From Acidobacteriota bacterium (GTDB lineage: Bacteria; Acidobacteriota; Terriglobia; Terriglobales; Acidobacteriaceae): DNA of 13,934 nt. Positions 7,882 through 13,934 of this stretch are shown here, one piece after another. How positions within the stretch are numbered: the stretch's first letter is position 1; each line of letters begins with the position of its first letter. The position numbers and the translations under genes are program-made. The notes beneath the pieces are model-generated. The model saw only the letters and a program-made list of their open reading frames with translations. It had not been told where the DNA came from and ran no database searches. The DNA is taken from contig QIAS01000041.1 of the NCBI GenBank assembly GCA_003225615.1, positions 586-14,519 on the forward strand. Reading direction: 5' to 3'.

Positions 7882-8101
7882 CGGTCCTTACGGTGACACT
7901 GGTTTGCGTGGCACGGCTCTTCATGGTGACTCGCGCGCCCGCAATCGCAGCCCCCGTCTCATCCTTGACCGTGCCCTGAATGCTCCCCGTAGTTGGGGTT
8001 TCTTGCCCCCAGGCCGCAGCAAAGACCAGCGCTAATAGAGCCAGTGCCGCACAAAGCGATCTGACGCCAGGATGCGGAGAACAAAAGTTCAACGTTGTCA
8101 T
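7586..8101 (-). CDS. TonB-dependent receptor: signal peptide and carboxypeptidase-regulatory-like domain (5' fragment)
   Basis: True 5' end of the receptor. Residues 1-32 form a signal peptide with a long Ala/Leu core ending near AWG-QE; residues 38-94 are a carboxypeptidase-regulatory-like beta sandwich (GSIQGTVKDETGAAIAGARV ... TDAAGAY ... PPDIYSVRV). After V94 (codon at 7820-7822) the frame turns into Arg/Gly-rich sequence with no homology, while the neighbouring frame carries on the domain. The gene is therefore 4531-8101 with a frame change near 7819, giving about 1190 residues, a normal size for the family. AGGA (complement of 8105-8108) sits 3 nt before the ATG. A perfect dyad lies immediately upstream. 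The last 75 or so residues of this frame should not be trusted. Confidence 0.75.
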   Translation of the reverse strand: MTTLNFCSPHPGVRSLCAALALLALVFAAAWGQETPTTGSIQGTVKDETGAAIAGARVTMKSRATQTSVTVRTDAAGAYVSSDPLPPDIYSVRVLSHGGFERRGEGGRCGTRGCDVTAHQSGACAGGEPRPPQRIRPTADQRPQLPRPGAARARGADPRWHSRRSEQGRLL

Positions 8102-8113
8102 TCTTCCTTTCGC

Positions 8114-8133
8114 ACCACCTGCGCCCAGGTGGT
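8114..8133 (-). promoter_or_regulatory. Perfect 8-bp dyad directly before the receptor ribosome binding site
   Basis: ACCACCTG (8114-8121), a 4-nt spacer, and CAGGTGGT (8126-8133) form a perfect inverted repeat. On the minus strand it ends 3 nt before the AAAGGAAG ribosome binding region of the receptor. It could be an operator for a dimeric repressor or an RNA hairpin in the leader that affects translation. No known operator consensus is recognised. Confidence 0.5.
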
Positions 8134-8221
8134 CGCAAGTATGAACAACTTTATGAAAATTTCGGTGATCTGAAGCATTACATCTTACTAGAAGCGAGTA
8201 GTTGCCACGATAATCGTTCTT

Positions 8222-8311
8222 TTTCTGCGAACTCTGAGAGATCTCTGCGAACTCGGCGGTTAAAAGCTTTTGACCGCAGAGATCGCGGAGTTAACGCCAA
8301 GGCCGCAGAGA
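8222..8311. repeat. Imperfect 90-nt palindrome built of GCAGAG/GCGGAG units
   Basis: The axis is between 8266 and 8267 (AAAAGCTTTT). In the inner 15 positions, 13 pair and one is a T-G wobble; the next block (8243-8250 with 8283-8290) pairs at 7 of 8 positions plus a wobble; the outer block (8222-8229 with 8304-8311) pairs at 7 of 8 plus a wobble. The arms consist of repeated motifs such as CGCAGAGA and CGCGGAGT. It lies in the 238-bp gap between the von Willebrand gene stop and the receptor start, and could act as a bidirectional structure or terminator. It looks like a dispersed intergenic element rather than a unique hairpin. Confidence 0.6.
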
Positions 8312-8339
8312 CGCAAATTGCGGAGTGGAATCGGTCCCG

Positions 8340-9431
8340 CTACCACTTCGATTTTGTTGTGTAATACCCGGCCCGGTGCCGAATTTTGTAGGGAGAGCCC
8401 GTCTCGCCGGTCACACTCACCTGGATTCGCCGAAAAGATGAGTCTGAATAGCGCTGGGAAGGGTAGTAGGCGAGCAAATACTGAGTGCGCAGTTCGTCGC
8501 TGATTTGTTTGAAAGCATCGTCGAGTTGGGGCAGCGAGCCGGCGTAGAAATACTTGCCGCCAGTGTCCGTGGAGAGCTGAATGAGCGCGTGCTCACCACC
8601 GGTGTCGCGGCCCGCACTTTCTTCGATCGGCACCACGATGATGCTGTATACGATCGCCTCGGCTTCCTGCGCGGCACGTACCGCCTCTTTGTAATCCACC
8701 TTGCTTGCCGTGTCTCCACCGTCGGTGATGACCACCATCACTTTGCGGCCCTGCCTCGTGTCCAAAGCCTGCGACCCCAGATATAACGCGTCGTAAAGCG
8801 CGGTCGCCGCTCCCAACCGTATCCGGTCGATGGCTCGGTCAATCTGCTTCACGTCAGAGGTAAAAGGGCTCACCTCGTTGACCACTTCACTGAACTGGTA
8901 AAGCGAAAGAGCATCCACGGGGCGAAGAATGGCGTGCGAAAAGCGCCGCGCCGAGGTCAGTTCCAGGGGCAAATCCTTGCGCGTACTCAAGCTGGTATCA
9001 ATCGCCAGCACAATCGAAAGCGGCAGGGCTGATTCCCGGCCGAAAACGGAAATCTTCTGCTCTTTGCCGTCTTCTCGCAGGTGGAAATCGTCCTTCTTGA
9101 GATTTGCGATTGGGCTTCCATGCTCGTCGGTAACGGTGACGAACACGTTCACGAGCTTTACATCAACTTTAACAGTGCTTTCCGGCTCCTGGGACGTGCC
9201 GGAGTCGCTCCCGTCCATCGCAGCGCGCAGAAACAACGGCTGCTCGGCTCCCCAACCCGAATGCGGCGCCGGAAAGGGTTGAGGAGGTTGCAGCAGACCG
9301 GCAGGATTTCTTAATGAATCAGACTGCTTTTGCAACATCGGATCGCGAAGGGCAGAAAACACGCGCCCGCATTCCGCGTGCGCGGCGATGACCAGGCTCA
9401 GCAACACTAGAAGAGGGAGCAGACGTTTCAT
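8340..9431 (-). CDS. Secreted von Willebrand factor A protein of the acidobacterial type
   Basis: 363 residues. Residues 1-19 are a signal peptide (LLPLLVLLSLVIAAHA); the Cys at 21 is preceded by Glu, so a lipobox is unlikely. Residues 80-135 hold the beta-rich segment 'VDVKLVNVFVTVTDEHGSPIANLKKDDFHLREDGKEQ' that precedes the A domain in the VWFA-related acidobacterial family. The A domain (138-320) has a complete MIDAS: D145-x-S147-x-S149, a threonine in 'GAATALYDAL', and ITDGGD with D237. The end, 'RTQYLLAYYPS' and 'RIQVSVTGE', is typical of the family. A periplasmic or surface metal-dependent adhesion or complex-forming role is likely; the partner is unknown. The ATG is 10 nt after the moaE stop, so it is probably co-transcribed with moaDE; no strong ribosome binding site is visible. 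Confidence 0.9.
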   Translation of the reverse strand: MKRLLPLLVLLSLVIAAHAECGRVFSALRDPMLQKQSDSLRNPAGLLQPPQPFPAPHSGWGAEQPLFLRAAMDGSDSGTSQEPESTVKVDVKLVNVFVTVTDEHGSPIANLKKDDFHLREDGKEQKISVFGRESALPLSIVLAIDTSLSTRKDLPLELTSARRFSHAILRPVDALSLYQFSEVVNEVSPFTSDVKQIDRAIDRIRLGAATALYDALYLGSQALDTRQGRKVMVVITDGGDTASKVDYKEAVRAAQEAEAIVYSIIVVPIEESAGRDTGGEHALIQLSTDTGGKYFYAGSLPQLDDAFKQISDELRTQYLLAYYPSQRYSDSSFRRIQVSVTGETGSPYKIRHRAGYYTTKSKW

Positions 9432-9441
9432 GGACGCTGCA

Positions 9442-9639
9442 TCACTTAGATGCGGGCTTTACCGCCGGAGCACTTTCCGCCCGTCTGATTTCTGCCGGAA
9501 ATGGCTCCCCGTCTGCCCACACGACGCCGTCCTCAAAGTACTCCTTCTTCCAGATCGGCACCGTGCGCTTGAGGGTATCGATCAGCCAGCGGCAGGCCTC
9601 GAATGCCTGCTGGCGGTGCGGGCAACTGACGGCGACCAC
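9442..9639 (-). CDS. moaE: Molybdopterin synthase large subunit (MoaE), C-terminal part of the frame-shifted moaDE fusion
   Basis: 65-residue frame carrying the C-terminal half of MoaE: 'VAVSCPHRQQAFEACRWLIDTLKRTVPIWKKEYFEDG...W'. The His of PHR, and the two lysines of 'TLKRTVPIWKKE' that correspond to the catalytic Lys119 and Lys126 of E. coli MoaE, are present. The GTG at 9639 is internal to the domain and not a real start. The coding sequence continues upstream in another frame, with the change at 9651-9660. Joined, moaDE would be 9442-10178, about 245 residues. The stop is 10 nt before the von Willebrand gene. Confidence 0.8.
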   Translation of the reverse strand: MVAVSCPHRQQAFEACRWLIDTLKRTVPIWKKEYFEDGVVWADGEPFPAEIRRAESAPAVKPASK

Positions 9640-10178
9640 GACGCTGATCTCGCCCCGCCAATTTCGAGGCGGCCAAGCCGGTGTACGATCGTGACGTCAC
9701 GCACCCCAAACTGTCCCATCGCCTGCACCGCCAGGTCTTCCATCAACTTCAACGCCATCGGCTCATAAGCTTCGTAATCGAGATATAAGGTACGCCGTCC
9801 ACGTGTATTGTTGCGCACGATTCCTTCGAATACAACAGCCGCGCCATCTTCGGCGCGCTTGATGTGTTCTAAGACGGCTTGGGTATCAATCTTCCCTCGA
9901 ACGATCGCAACATGCTCGTTGGCCCGGTCTGGCGTACCTCCGCTTACTGGCGGCAGCAGTGCCACCTCATCATTCGCGTGTAGCCTGACCTCAGGCCCGG
10001 CGTATTCCTGGTTAACGGAAAGCGCAAGCGAAGGCAGCAGCGTCTTCAACGCGGGCACACGTGTTTCATAATGGGTAAGGACGTCAGCCAGAGTTGCGTC
10101 TTCGCGCAAAACGATGGCTTCACTGGTCTGCCCCACTAGATCCTTCAACACTCCGAAAAACAGCACCCGAACCTGCAT
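9582..10178 (-). CDS. moaD: MoaD-MoaE fusion, molybdopterin synthase (5' part; frame change near 9655)
   Basis: Residues 1-81 are MoaD: a beta-grasp (ubiquitin-like) small subunit ending 'LLPPVSGG' with G80-G81. Residues 87-173 are the N-terminal half of MoaE ('GAAVVFEGIVRNNTRGR', 'LDYEAYEPMA', 'VTIVHRLGRLEIG'). MoaD carries sulfur as a C-terminal thiocarboxylate and MoaE uses it to convert cyclic pyranopterin monophosphate to molybdopterin. Here the Gly-Gly is internal, as in the mycobacterial MoaX fusion, which is cleaved after the glycines. After IGG the frame turns to Ser/Arg-rich sequence without homology, while the neighbouring frame continues MoaE. The start fits the MoaD N terminus, but no ribosome binding site precedes it. 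The gene diverges from the secreted protein at 10362. Confidence 0.85.
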   Translation of the reverse strand: MQVRVLFFGVLKDLVGQTSEAIVLREDATLADVLTHYETRVPALKTLLPSLALSVNQEYAGPEVRLHANDEVALLPPVSGGTPDRANEHVAIVRGKIDTQAVLEHIKRAEDGAAVVFEGIVRNNTRGRRTLYLDYEAYEPMALKLMEDLAVQAMGQFGVRDVTIVHRLGRLEIGGARSASWSPSVARTASRHSRPAAG

Positions 10179-10192
10179 AAGGAGACGGTTCT

Positions 10193-10204
10193 AGTGTATC
10201 GCGA
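10193..10204 (-). promoter_or_regulatory. 12-mer shared with the ferritin upstream region (moaDE copy)
   Basis: TCGCGATACACT on the minus strand, ending 14 nt before the moaD ATG. The same 12 bases lie in the same orientation at 10926-10937, upstream of the Dps-like ferritin. TACACT matches 4 of 6 bases of a -10 hexamer including TA...T, so it may be a shared promoter element; no convincing -35 is seen for moaDE. The rest of the 183-bp divergent gap shows nothing else I can name. Confidence 0.3.
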
Positions 10205-10361
10205 TTCGGCGACAGGTCCTTCACGGGCGGAAAGTAATGAAAATTCAAAAACCGTAGACAGGGCGGGTGCATCGAAGAAAAGAGCCGCCTGAGTTCCACG
10301 CCAACCTGAAGTGCGCCCTTCGTCGCCGGTCGGGCATTTTGAGCCACGAGCAAGAGGAAAG

Positions 10362-10901
10362 ATGAAGTTGGTAAAAACCGGATTTTGTTACTTGATGGCG
10401 ATTGTTTTTCTCCCGCTGATTGGCACCTTGGGTACAGGGGAAAGAGCCGAAGCAGAGCTGCATTGGCAGCCCCCGAAAAAGGAGGTGATGCGGCTACGTT
10501 TAGTTGCGCTGGCCCTGGCGTATCCGCGTTCTTCGTTTTTCACCACGCACGAAGTTTTTGTGGCGGAAAAGCAGTTGGCTCGCGACGAATGGCGCCTGGT
10601 GAAACTCGTCTATGGCTTTCTTCCCTATCAACCGCGGCTCTCTGAATCCGGCCTTGACTACTCCATCATCCACGAACTGCGTGCCGTCCGAGATCCCAGT
10701 TGTGACGAAACTCTGCGTCAAATGACCTATCCGCGAAACATGCCGGAGTGGCCGCAACCGGATCAGTCGTGGAAGTATTCCACCGACTCTCCCCGGCTAA
10801 ACTTGGAGCGGCCGCGAAACAATTTACCTTGTTACCAGACCATGGCTGAGGATTACGGCAAGCCGGTGCACGAGCCGGTAAACCACTCCAAGCAGTTCTG
10901 A
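10362..10901 (+). CDS. Secreted protein of unknown family
   Basis: 179 residues from the ATG at 10362, chosen because AAGAGGA (10352-10358) lies just upstream and the protein then starts with a clean signal peptide (MKLVKTGFCYLMAIVFLPLIG, cleavage likely near AEA-EL at about 31). An in-frame GTG at 10311 would add 17 residues before the signal sequence and is rejected. The mature part has no motif I recognise. It is rich in aromatic and charged residues, has two cysteines (in DPSCDE and NLPCYQ) that could form a disulfide outside the cytoplasm, and ends in a polar tail. No lipobox, repeats or membrane segments are visible. It precedes the ferritin by 58 bp on the same strand and could share its transcript, but the ferritin has its own candidate promoter. 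Confidence 0.72.
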   Translation: MKLVKTGFCYLMAIVFLPLIGTLGTGERAEAELHWQPPKKEVMRLRLVALALAYPRSSFFTTHEVFVAEKQLARDEWRLVKLVYGFLPYQPRLSESGLDYSIIHELRAVRDPSCDETLRQMTYPRNMPEWPQPDQSWKYSTDSPRLNLERPRNNLPCYQTMAEDYGKPVHEPVNHSKQF

Positions 10902-10925
10902 CCTGCTTAGACTTATTCGCTAGCC

Positions 10926-10937
10926 TCGCGATACACT
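10926..10937 (+). promoter_or_regulatory. 12-mer shared with the moaDE upstream region (ferritin copy)
   Basis: TCGCGATACACT, identical to the element before moaDE, ends 22 nt before the ferritin ATG. TACACT (10932-10937) could be a -10 box; TAGACT at 10908-10913, 18 nt upstream, matches TTGACA at 4 of 6 positions. A promoter here would let the ferritin be expressed apart from the preceding gene. Confidence 0.35.
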
Positions 10938-10959
10938 CGATGGGCGAAAAGGAGGTTGT

Positions 10960-11574
10960 ATGGCCGGAAAGGAAACCGTCGTCAAACACGGTGATGTCAG
11001 CCAACGAGTCGGCGTGGAAGTGATTCGCGCCCGTGGCGTCGACGTAGACAAACTCATCAAAATGCTCATTGCTAACGCTGCCGCCGAATTTGCCAGCACC
11101 TATTATTACTACACCATTCTGCGCATGCATCTTGCGGGCTACGAAGACTACAAAGAGATCTGCGAGGATGCCAGGCTGGAAGACCGGGCCCATTGGGAAC
11201 TCATCGTGCCGCGCATTTATGAACTCGGGGGCGAGTTGCCGAATGATCTGCCGGCATTCCACAACCAGGCAGGATGCGCTGCCGCCAAGCTGCCCGATCC
11301 ACCGACCGTCGTAAACATTCTTACCCTGTTGATGGAGTCGGAGCGGTGCGCGATTCGCAGCTGGAGCGCGGTGTGCGACATGACATTCGGAAAGGATCCG
11401 CGAACCTATGACATGGCCGCGCGCATCCTGAACGAAGAAATCGAGCACGAAGCCTGGTTCATCGAACTGCTGGCCCGTGAACGCGATGGCAAGGTAATCC
11501 CCTCGGGACACTTCCGACGCGGCGAACCCGGCCACGCTCCTTACAGCAAAAACGCTGGCTTCTACAATCCGTAA
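10960..11574 (+). CDS. Dps-like ferritin-fold iron storage protein (DPSL type)
   Basis: 204 residues forming a four-helix ferritin-like bundle. Candidate diiron ligands are E43 (AAEFAS), E74 and H78 in 'LEDRAHWE', E126 or E128 in 'MESERC', and E160 with H163 in '[10 protein letters not shown]'. The stretch '[17 protein letters not shown]' is typical of Dps-like (DPSL, thioferritin-like) proteins, which oxidise ferrous iron with peroxide, store it in a 12-mer cage and protect against oxidative stress. DPSL proteins carry a conserved Cys pair near the diiron site; here C106, C130 and C139 are candidates, with C68 elsewhere. AAGGAGGT at 10949-10956 is a near-perfect ribosome binding site, suggesting high expression. 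A GC-rich hairpin follows the stop. The [2Fe-2S] ferredoxin 95 bp downstream could supply electrons for iron release, an inference from position only. Confidence 0.87.
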   Translation: MAGKETVVKHGDVSQRVGVEVIRARGVDVDKLIKMLIANAAAEFASTYYYYTILRMHLAGYEDYKEICEDARLEDRAHWELIVPRIYELGGELPNDLPAFHNQAGCAAAKLPDPPTVVNILTLLMESERCAIRSWSAVCDMTFGKDPRTYDMAARILNEEIEHEAWFIELLARERDGKVIPSGHFRRGEPGHAPYSKNAGFYNP

Positions 11575-11602
11575 ATTCAGCTCGCATTCGACTGACGAAC
11601 TT

Positions 11603-11633
11603 CTCCTGCCTGGCCGTTTTGGCTGGGCAGGAG
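11603..11633 (+). terminator. 13-bp hairpin after the ferritin gene
   Basis: CTCCTGCCTGGCC (11603-11615) pairs with GGCTGGGCAGGAG (11621-11633) around GTTTT, with 11 Watson-Crick and 2 G-T pairs. It lies 28 nt after the ferritin stop. The following bases are not T-rich, so it is either an intrinsic terminator of the U-poor kind or a 3'-end stabiliser. Confidence 0.55.
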
Positions 11634-11669
11634 TGCCTTCGCTCCAGAGACGATCCATTTTCGTAGAAT

Positions 11670-11987
11670 GTGGAGGTGAGCGCGGAACCGACATCTTACG
11701 AAGTGACGCTCCTGCTTCCAGAGGAGGAACGAACCATCCAGGTGGGCGCCGATGAGCACATTTGGGATGCCGCGTTGAAAGCCGGGATTAAGCTGCCTGC
11801 GCTTTGCCATCAGGGACGTTGCCTGACCTGTGCAGGCCGACTGGTGGATGGCGGCGAAGTGGATCAATCAGATTCGATCAGCTATTTTCCCCGCAAGCCG
11901 TGTTCGCCGTTGCGGATTCTTACGAACCAGCAGGATGAAATGCGACGTGATCGCCGACAACATGGATTGCCAGCGCCATATTCGTAG
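11670..11987 (+). CDS. Plant-type [2Fe-2S] ferredoxin with a shortened C-terminal half
   Basis: 105 residues from a GTG. The beta-grasp opening (SYEVTLLLPEEERTIQVG..EHIWDAALKAGIKLPALC) leads to C46-x4-C51-x2-C54, the first three cluster ligands of plant-type ferredoxins. The usual fourth cysteine, 29 residues after the third in spinach ferredoxin, is absent: 'DQSDSISYFP' runs straight into 'RKPCSPLRILTNQQDEM', skipping about 13 residues that normally include '..GFVLxCT'. The only candidate is C78, 23 residues after the third and aligned four places past the usual ligand. The tail 'DEMRRDRRQHGLPAPYS' is family-like. TAGAAT (11664-11669) abuts the start; if it is a -10 box, translation could begin leaderless at the second GTG (11676). 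It follows the ferritin on the same strand. Confidence 0.8.
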   Translation: MEVSAEPTSYEVTLLLPEEERTIQVGADEHIWDAALKAGIKLPALCHQGRCLTCAGRLVDGGEVDQSDSISYFPRKPCSPLRILTNQQDEMRRDRRQHGLPAPYS

Positions 11988-12009
11988 CGGGAATACGAAG
12001 AGTGGCTTC

Positions 12010-12026
12010 CGGGTCCCGGGTCCCGG
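12010..12026. repeat. Short tandem heptamer CGGGTCC
   Basis: CGGGTCC occurs at 12010-12016 and 12017-12023 and begins a third time at 12024. AGTGG (12001-12005) and CCACT (12035-12039) flank it as an inverted pair. It lies in the 245-bp gap between the convergent ferredoxin and lon genes, which otherwise holds only the hairpin at 12202-12221. Confidence 0.5.
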
Positions 12027-12201
12027 CTTGCGGCCCACTCTCTTTTCCGGCTCGCTGCCAATCTACCCGCGACGATTGCAGACAGGATTTCGCCGCTGGT
12101 AGCGAACTTATGACGGTGCCTGAAGCGATAATCTTTGTTGCAGCGCCGGTGAGTTGGACTCTTGCTACGGGTGGAACGTTAGAAACACTACAACAAGGTT
12201 G

Positions 12202-12221
12202 GGCGAGTCCGAAGACCGGCC
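12202..12221 (-). terminator. UUCG-loop hairpin downstream of lon
   Basis: Read on the minus strand, GGCCGGTC and GACTCGCC pair (one mismatch, one G-T) around TTCG, a stable C(UUCG)G tetraloop. It starts 11 nt after the lon stop. No T-tract follows, so its terminator function is likely but not certain. Confidence 0.45.
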
Positions 12222-12232
12222 CCAAACGGTTC

Positions 12233-13934
12233 TTAGGCTACAGGCTGGGTGAGAACTTTCTCTCGTTCCTCAGCATACTGTTTTTCTTCGCGAGGCGTGG
12301 TTGGCAGCGCCAGCTCCAGCGCTTCGTCTATGGTTTTGATGTAGTGGATGGAGAGATTCTCCAACTGCTCGGGCGTGAGGTCTTCCTCCACATTCGTCCG
12401 GTTTTCCGCAGGCAGGAGTACGTCATGCACTCCGGCGCGCTTGGCGGCGAGGACTTTCTCCTTGATTCCGCCAACCGGCAACACGTTTCCGCTGAGGGTG
12501 ATTTCTCCCGTCATCGCCGTGAGTGGACGCACTCTGCGGTCTGTGAGCAATGAGACTAATGCCGTAGCCATCGTCACACCTGCCGATGGGCCATCTTTGG
12601 GAATAGCGCCCGCAGGCACGTGAATGTGAATGTCATGATCAGCAAAGAAGCTTTCCGAGATCCCCAACTGAGCGGCGTTGGAACGTACCCAGGTCAGGGC
12701 AGCCTGCATGGATTCCTGCATCACCTGGCCGATCTGCCCGGTCATGGTGAAGCTACCTTTGCCTTTCATGCTATTCGCTTCGATGAAGAGCACGTCGCCG
12801 CCGGCCGGAGTCCAAGCCAGGCCAACCGCCACACCAGCGCGTTTGGTGCGTTCGGCAATTTCGCCCTCGGTCCGAATTTTGATACCGCCGAGAAATTCCT
12901 GAACGACTTCTTTCGTGACAATCAGCTTTTCCGTCTTGCCTTCGGCAATTCGGCGCGCCTGCTTGCGCGCGATTGTTCCGATATTGCGTTCCAGGTTGCG
13001 AACGCCGGCTTCGTGTGTGTAGTGCCGGATCACGAAGCGAACCGCCTCTTCGGTGATGTCGATCTGCTCTGTAGTGATTCCGTTTTCCTCGATCTGGCGC
13101 GGGATCAAGTACTGGAACGCGATGTGTACCTTCTCTTCTTCCGTGTAGCCCTGCAGCTCGATGATCTCCATGCGGTCGCGCAGCGGCTCGGCGACTGGGT
13201 CGAGCATATTGGCCGTAGTGATAAACAGCACCTTGGACAAATCAAAGGGAACGTCCAGGTAATTGTCGCGGAACGTAGAGTTCTGCTCCGGGTCGAGCGC
13301 TTCGAGCAGCGCGGAACCAGGATCGCCGCGGAAATCGCGTCCCACCTTGTCGATTTCGTCGAGCATGAACACCGGGTCTTTGGTTTCGGCGCGGCGAATG
13401 CCCTGGATGATTTGTCCGGGAAGCGCGCCGATGTAAGTGCGGCGGTGTCCGCGAATCTCGGCTTCGTCGTGCACGCCACCTAGTGACAGCCGGACGAACT
13501 TGCGTCCGAGAGCGCGCGCAATGGACTTGCCGAGTGAAGTCTTGCCGACACCTGGAGGTCCGACAAAGCAGAGGATTGGACCTTTCATGCTGGGCTTCAG
13601 ACGGCGGACCGAGAGGTAATCCAAGATGCGGTCTTTGACTTTCTTCAAGTCGTAATGATCGGTGTCGAGGATTTCTTTAGCTTTGGGAATGTCGACTTCC
13701 CCACCCGAGGTCTTCGCCCAAGGCAGCACGGCTAGCCACTCGATGTAGTTGCGGGTGACAGAATAGTCGGCAGCCATCGGCGACATGCGCGACAGCCGGC
13801 CCAATTCTTTCAGGGCTTCCTTTTTGACGTCGTCGGGCATTCCAGCCGCTTCGATCTTCTGCTTGAGTTCCTCGATGTCGCGCTGGCCTTCATCCTGCTC
13901 GCCCAACTCTTTTTGGATGGCCTTCATCTGCTCG
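12233..13934 (-). CDS. lon: ATP-dependent endopeptidase La (Lon), missing its N terminus at the right edge
   Basis: About 566 C-terminal residues of an ATP-dependent cytoplasmic protease that removes misfolded and short-lived regulatory proteins as a hexamer. Counting from the Met at 13927: a coiled region (1-60), AAA+ ATPase with Walker A GPPGVGKT at 123-130 and Walker B 'VFMLDEID' at 186-193, the sensor and helical region (about 235-345), and the protease domain with 'PKDGPSAG' (S448) and '[14 protein letters not shown]' (K491). The 43-residue spacing equals that of Ser679 and Lys722 in E. coli Lon. The frame stays open through the Met (GAG CAG ATG), so this is not the true start; about 230 residues including the substrate-recognition domain lie beyond the window. 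It converges on the [2Fe-2S] ferredoxin gene. Confidence 0.97.
   Translation of the reverse strand, partial: EQMKAIQKELGEQDEGQRDIEELKQKIEAAGMPDDVKKEALKELGRLSRMSPMAADYSVTRNYIEWLAVLPWAKTSGGEVDIPKAKEILDTDHYDLKKVKDRILDYLSVRRLKPSMKGPILCFVGPPGVGKTSLGKSIARALGRKFVRLSLGGVHDEAEIRGHRRTYIGALPGQIIQGIRRAETKDPVFMLDEIDKVGRDFRGDPGSALLEALDPEQNSTFRDNYLDVPFDLSKVLFITTANMLDPVAEPLRDRMEIIELQGYTEEEKVHIAFQYLIPRQIEENGITTEQIDITEEAVRFVIRHYTHEAGVRNLERNIGTIARKQARRIAEGKTEKLIVTKEVVQEFLGGIKIRTEGEIAERTKRAGVAVGLAWTPAGGDVLFIEANSMKGKGSFTMTGQIGQVMQESMQAALTWVRSNAAQLGISESFFADHDIHIHVPAGAIPKDGPSAGVTMATALVSLLTDRRVRPLTAMTGEITLSGNVLPVGGIKEKVLAAKRAGVHDVLLPAENRTNVEEDLTPEQLENLSIHYIKTIDEALELALPTTPREEKQYAEEREKVLTQPVA

Noticed and set aside
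10311..10361. Upstream GTG start for the secreted protein
   Set aside because: It would place 17 residues before a normal signal peptide, and the ribosome binding site is at the ATG at 10362.
12002..12553. Plus-strand open frame running from the ferredoxin-lon gap into lon
   Set aside because: Most of it overlaps the conserved 3' end of lon antisense, and its composition shows no domain.
12620..13483. Long plus-strand open frame (287 codons) opposite lon
   Set aside because: It is antisense to the conserved ATPase and protease domains, without a ribosome binding site or known motif.
1..13934. CRISPR array, tRNA or rRNA genes, insertion sequence, prophage, toxin-antitoxin or defence locus
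   Set aside because: I saw no spaced identical repeats, cloverleaf, transposase, integrase or known defence domain on either strand.

Overview
The window looks like chromosomal DNA of an acidobacterium (Acidobacteriota, probably the Terriglobia/Acidobacteriia side). The support is a von Willebrand A protein of the type common in acidobacteria, a very large Oar-like TonB-dependent receptor with an N-terminal carboxypeptidase-regulatory-like domain, a divergent Hfq-like protein, and intergenic arrays of degenerate heptamers that I associate with this phylum. The taxonomy is an inference from gene content; no rRNA or tRNA gene is present.

Layout from the left. A 10-codon gene start runs off the left edge on the minus strand (recO is the best guess). 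It is followed by an intergenic heptamer array, a 7Fe-type ferredoxin, a single-chain aconitase-superfamily enzyme with its swivel domain at the N terminus, an inositol-monophosphatase-family enzyme and an Hfq-like Sm protein, all on the minus strand. A small secreted protein of unknown family diverges from hfq on the plus strand. A minus-strand block then holds the receptor (about 1190 residues, apparently broken by a frame change), a von Willebrand A protein, and a MoaD-MoaE fusion (also broken by a frame change), in the transcription order moaDE, VWA, receptor. To the right, on the plus strand, lie a secreted protein of unknown family, a Dps-like ferritin and a plant-type [2Fe-2S] ferredoxin with an unusual C-terminal half. 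The window ends inside lon (minus strand), which lacks its N-terminal domain because of the right edge.

Functionally the region is mostly housekeeping: proteolysis, RNA chaperone, molybdopterin synthase, central or amino-acid metabolism, iron-sulfur electron transfer and iron storage, plus one outer-membrane uptake unit. I found no phage, transposon, CRISPR or defence locus. The points most worth a second look are the domain-permuted aconitase, the [2Fe-2S] ferredoxin lacking the segment with the canonical fourth cysteine, the MoaD-MoaE fusion with a buried Gly-Gly, three non-coding repeat elements (two with exact 7-nt periodicity), a perfect dyad directly in front of the receptor gene, and a 12-mer shared by the upstream regions of moaDE and the ferritin. 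Two genes with shifted frames in 14 kb could be real decay or could be assembly error.
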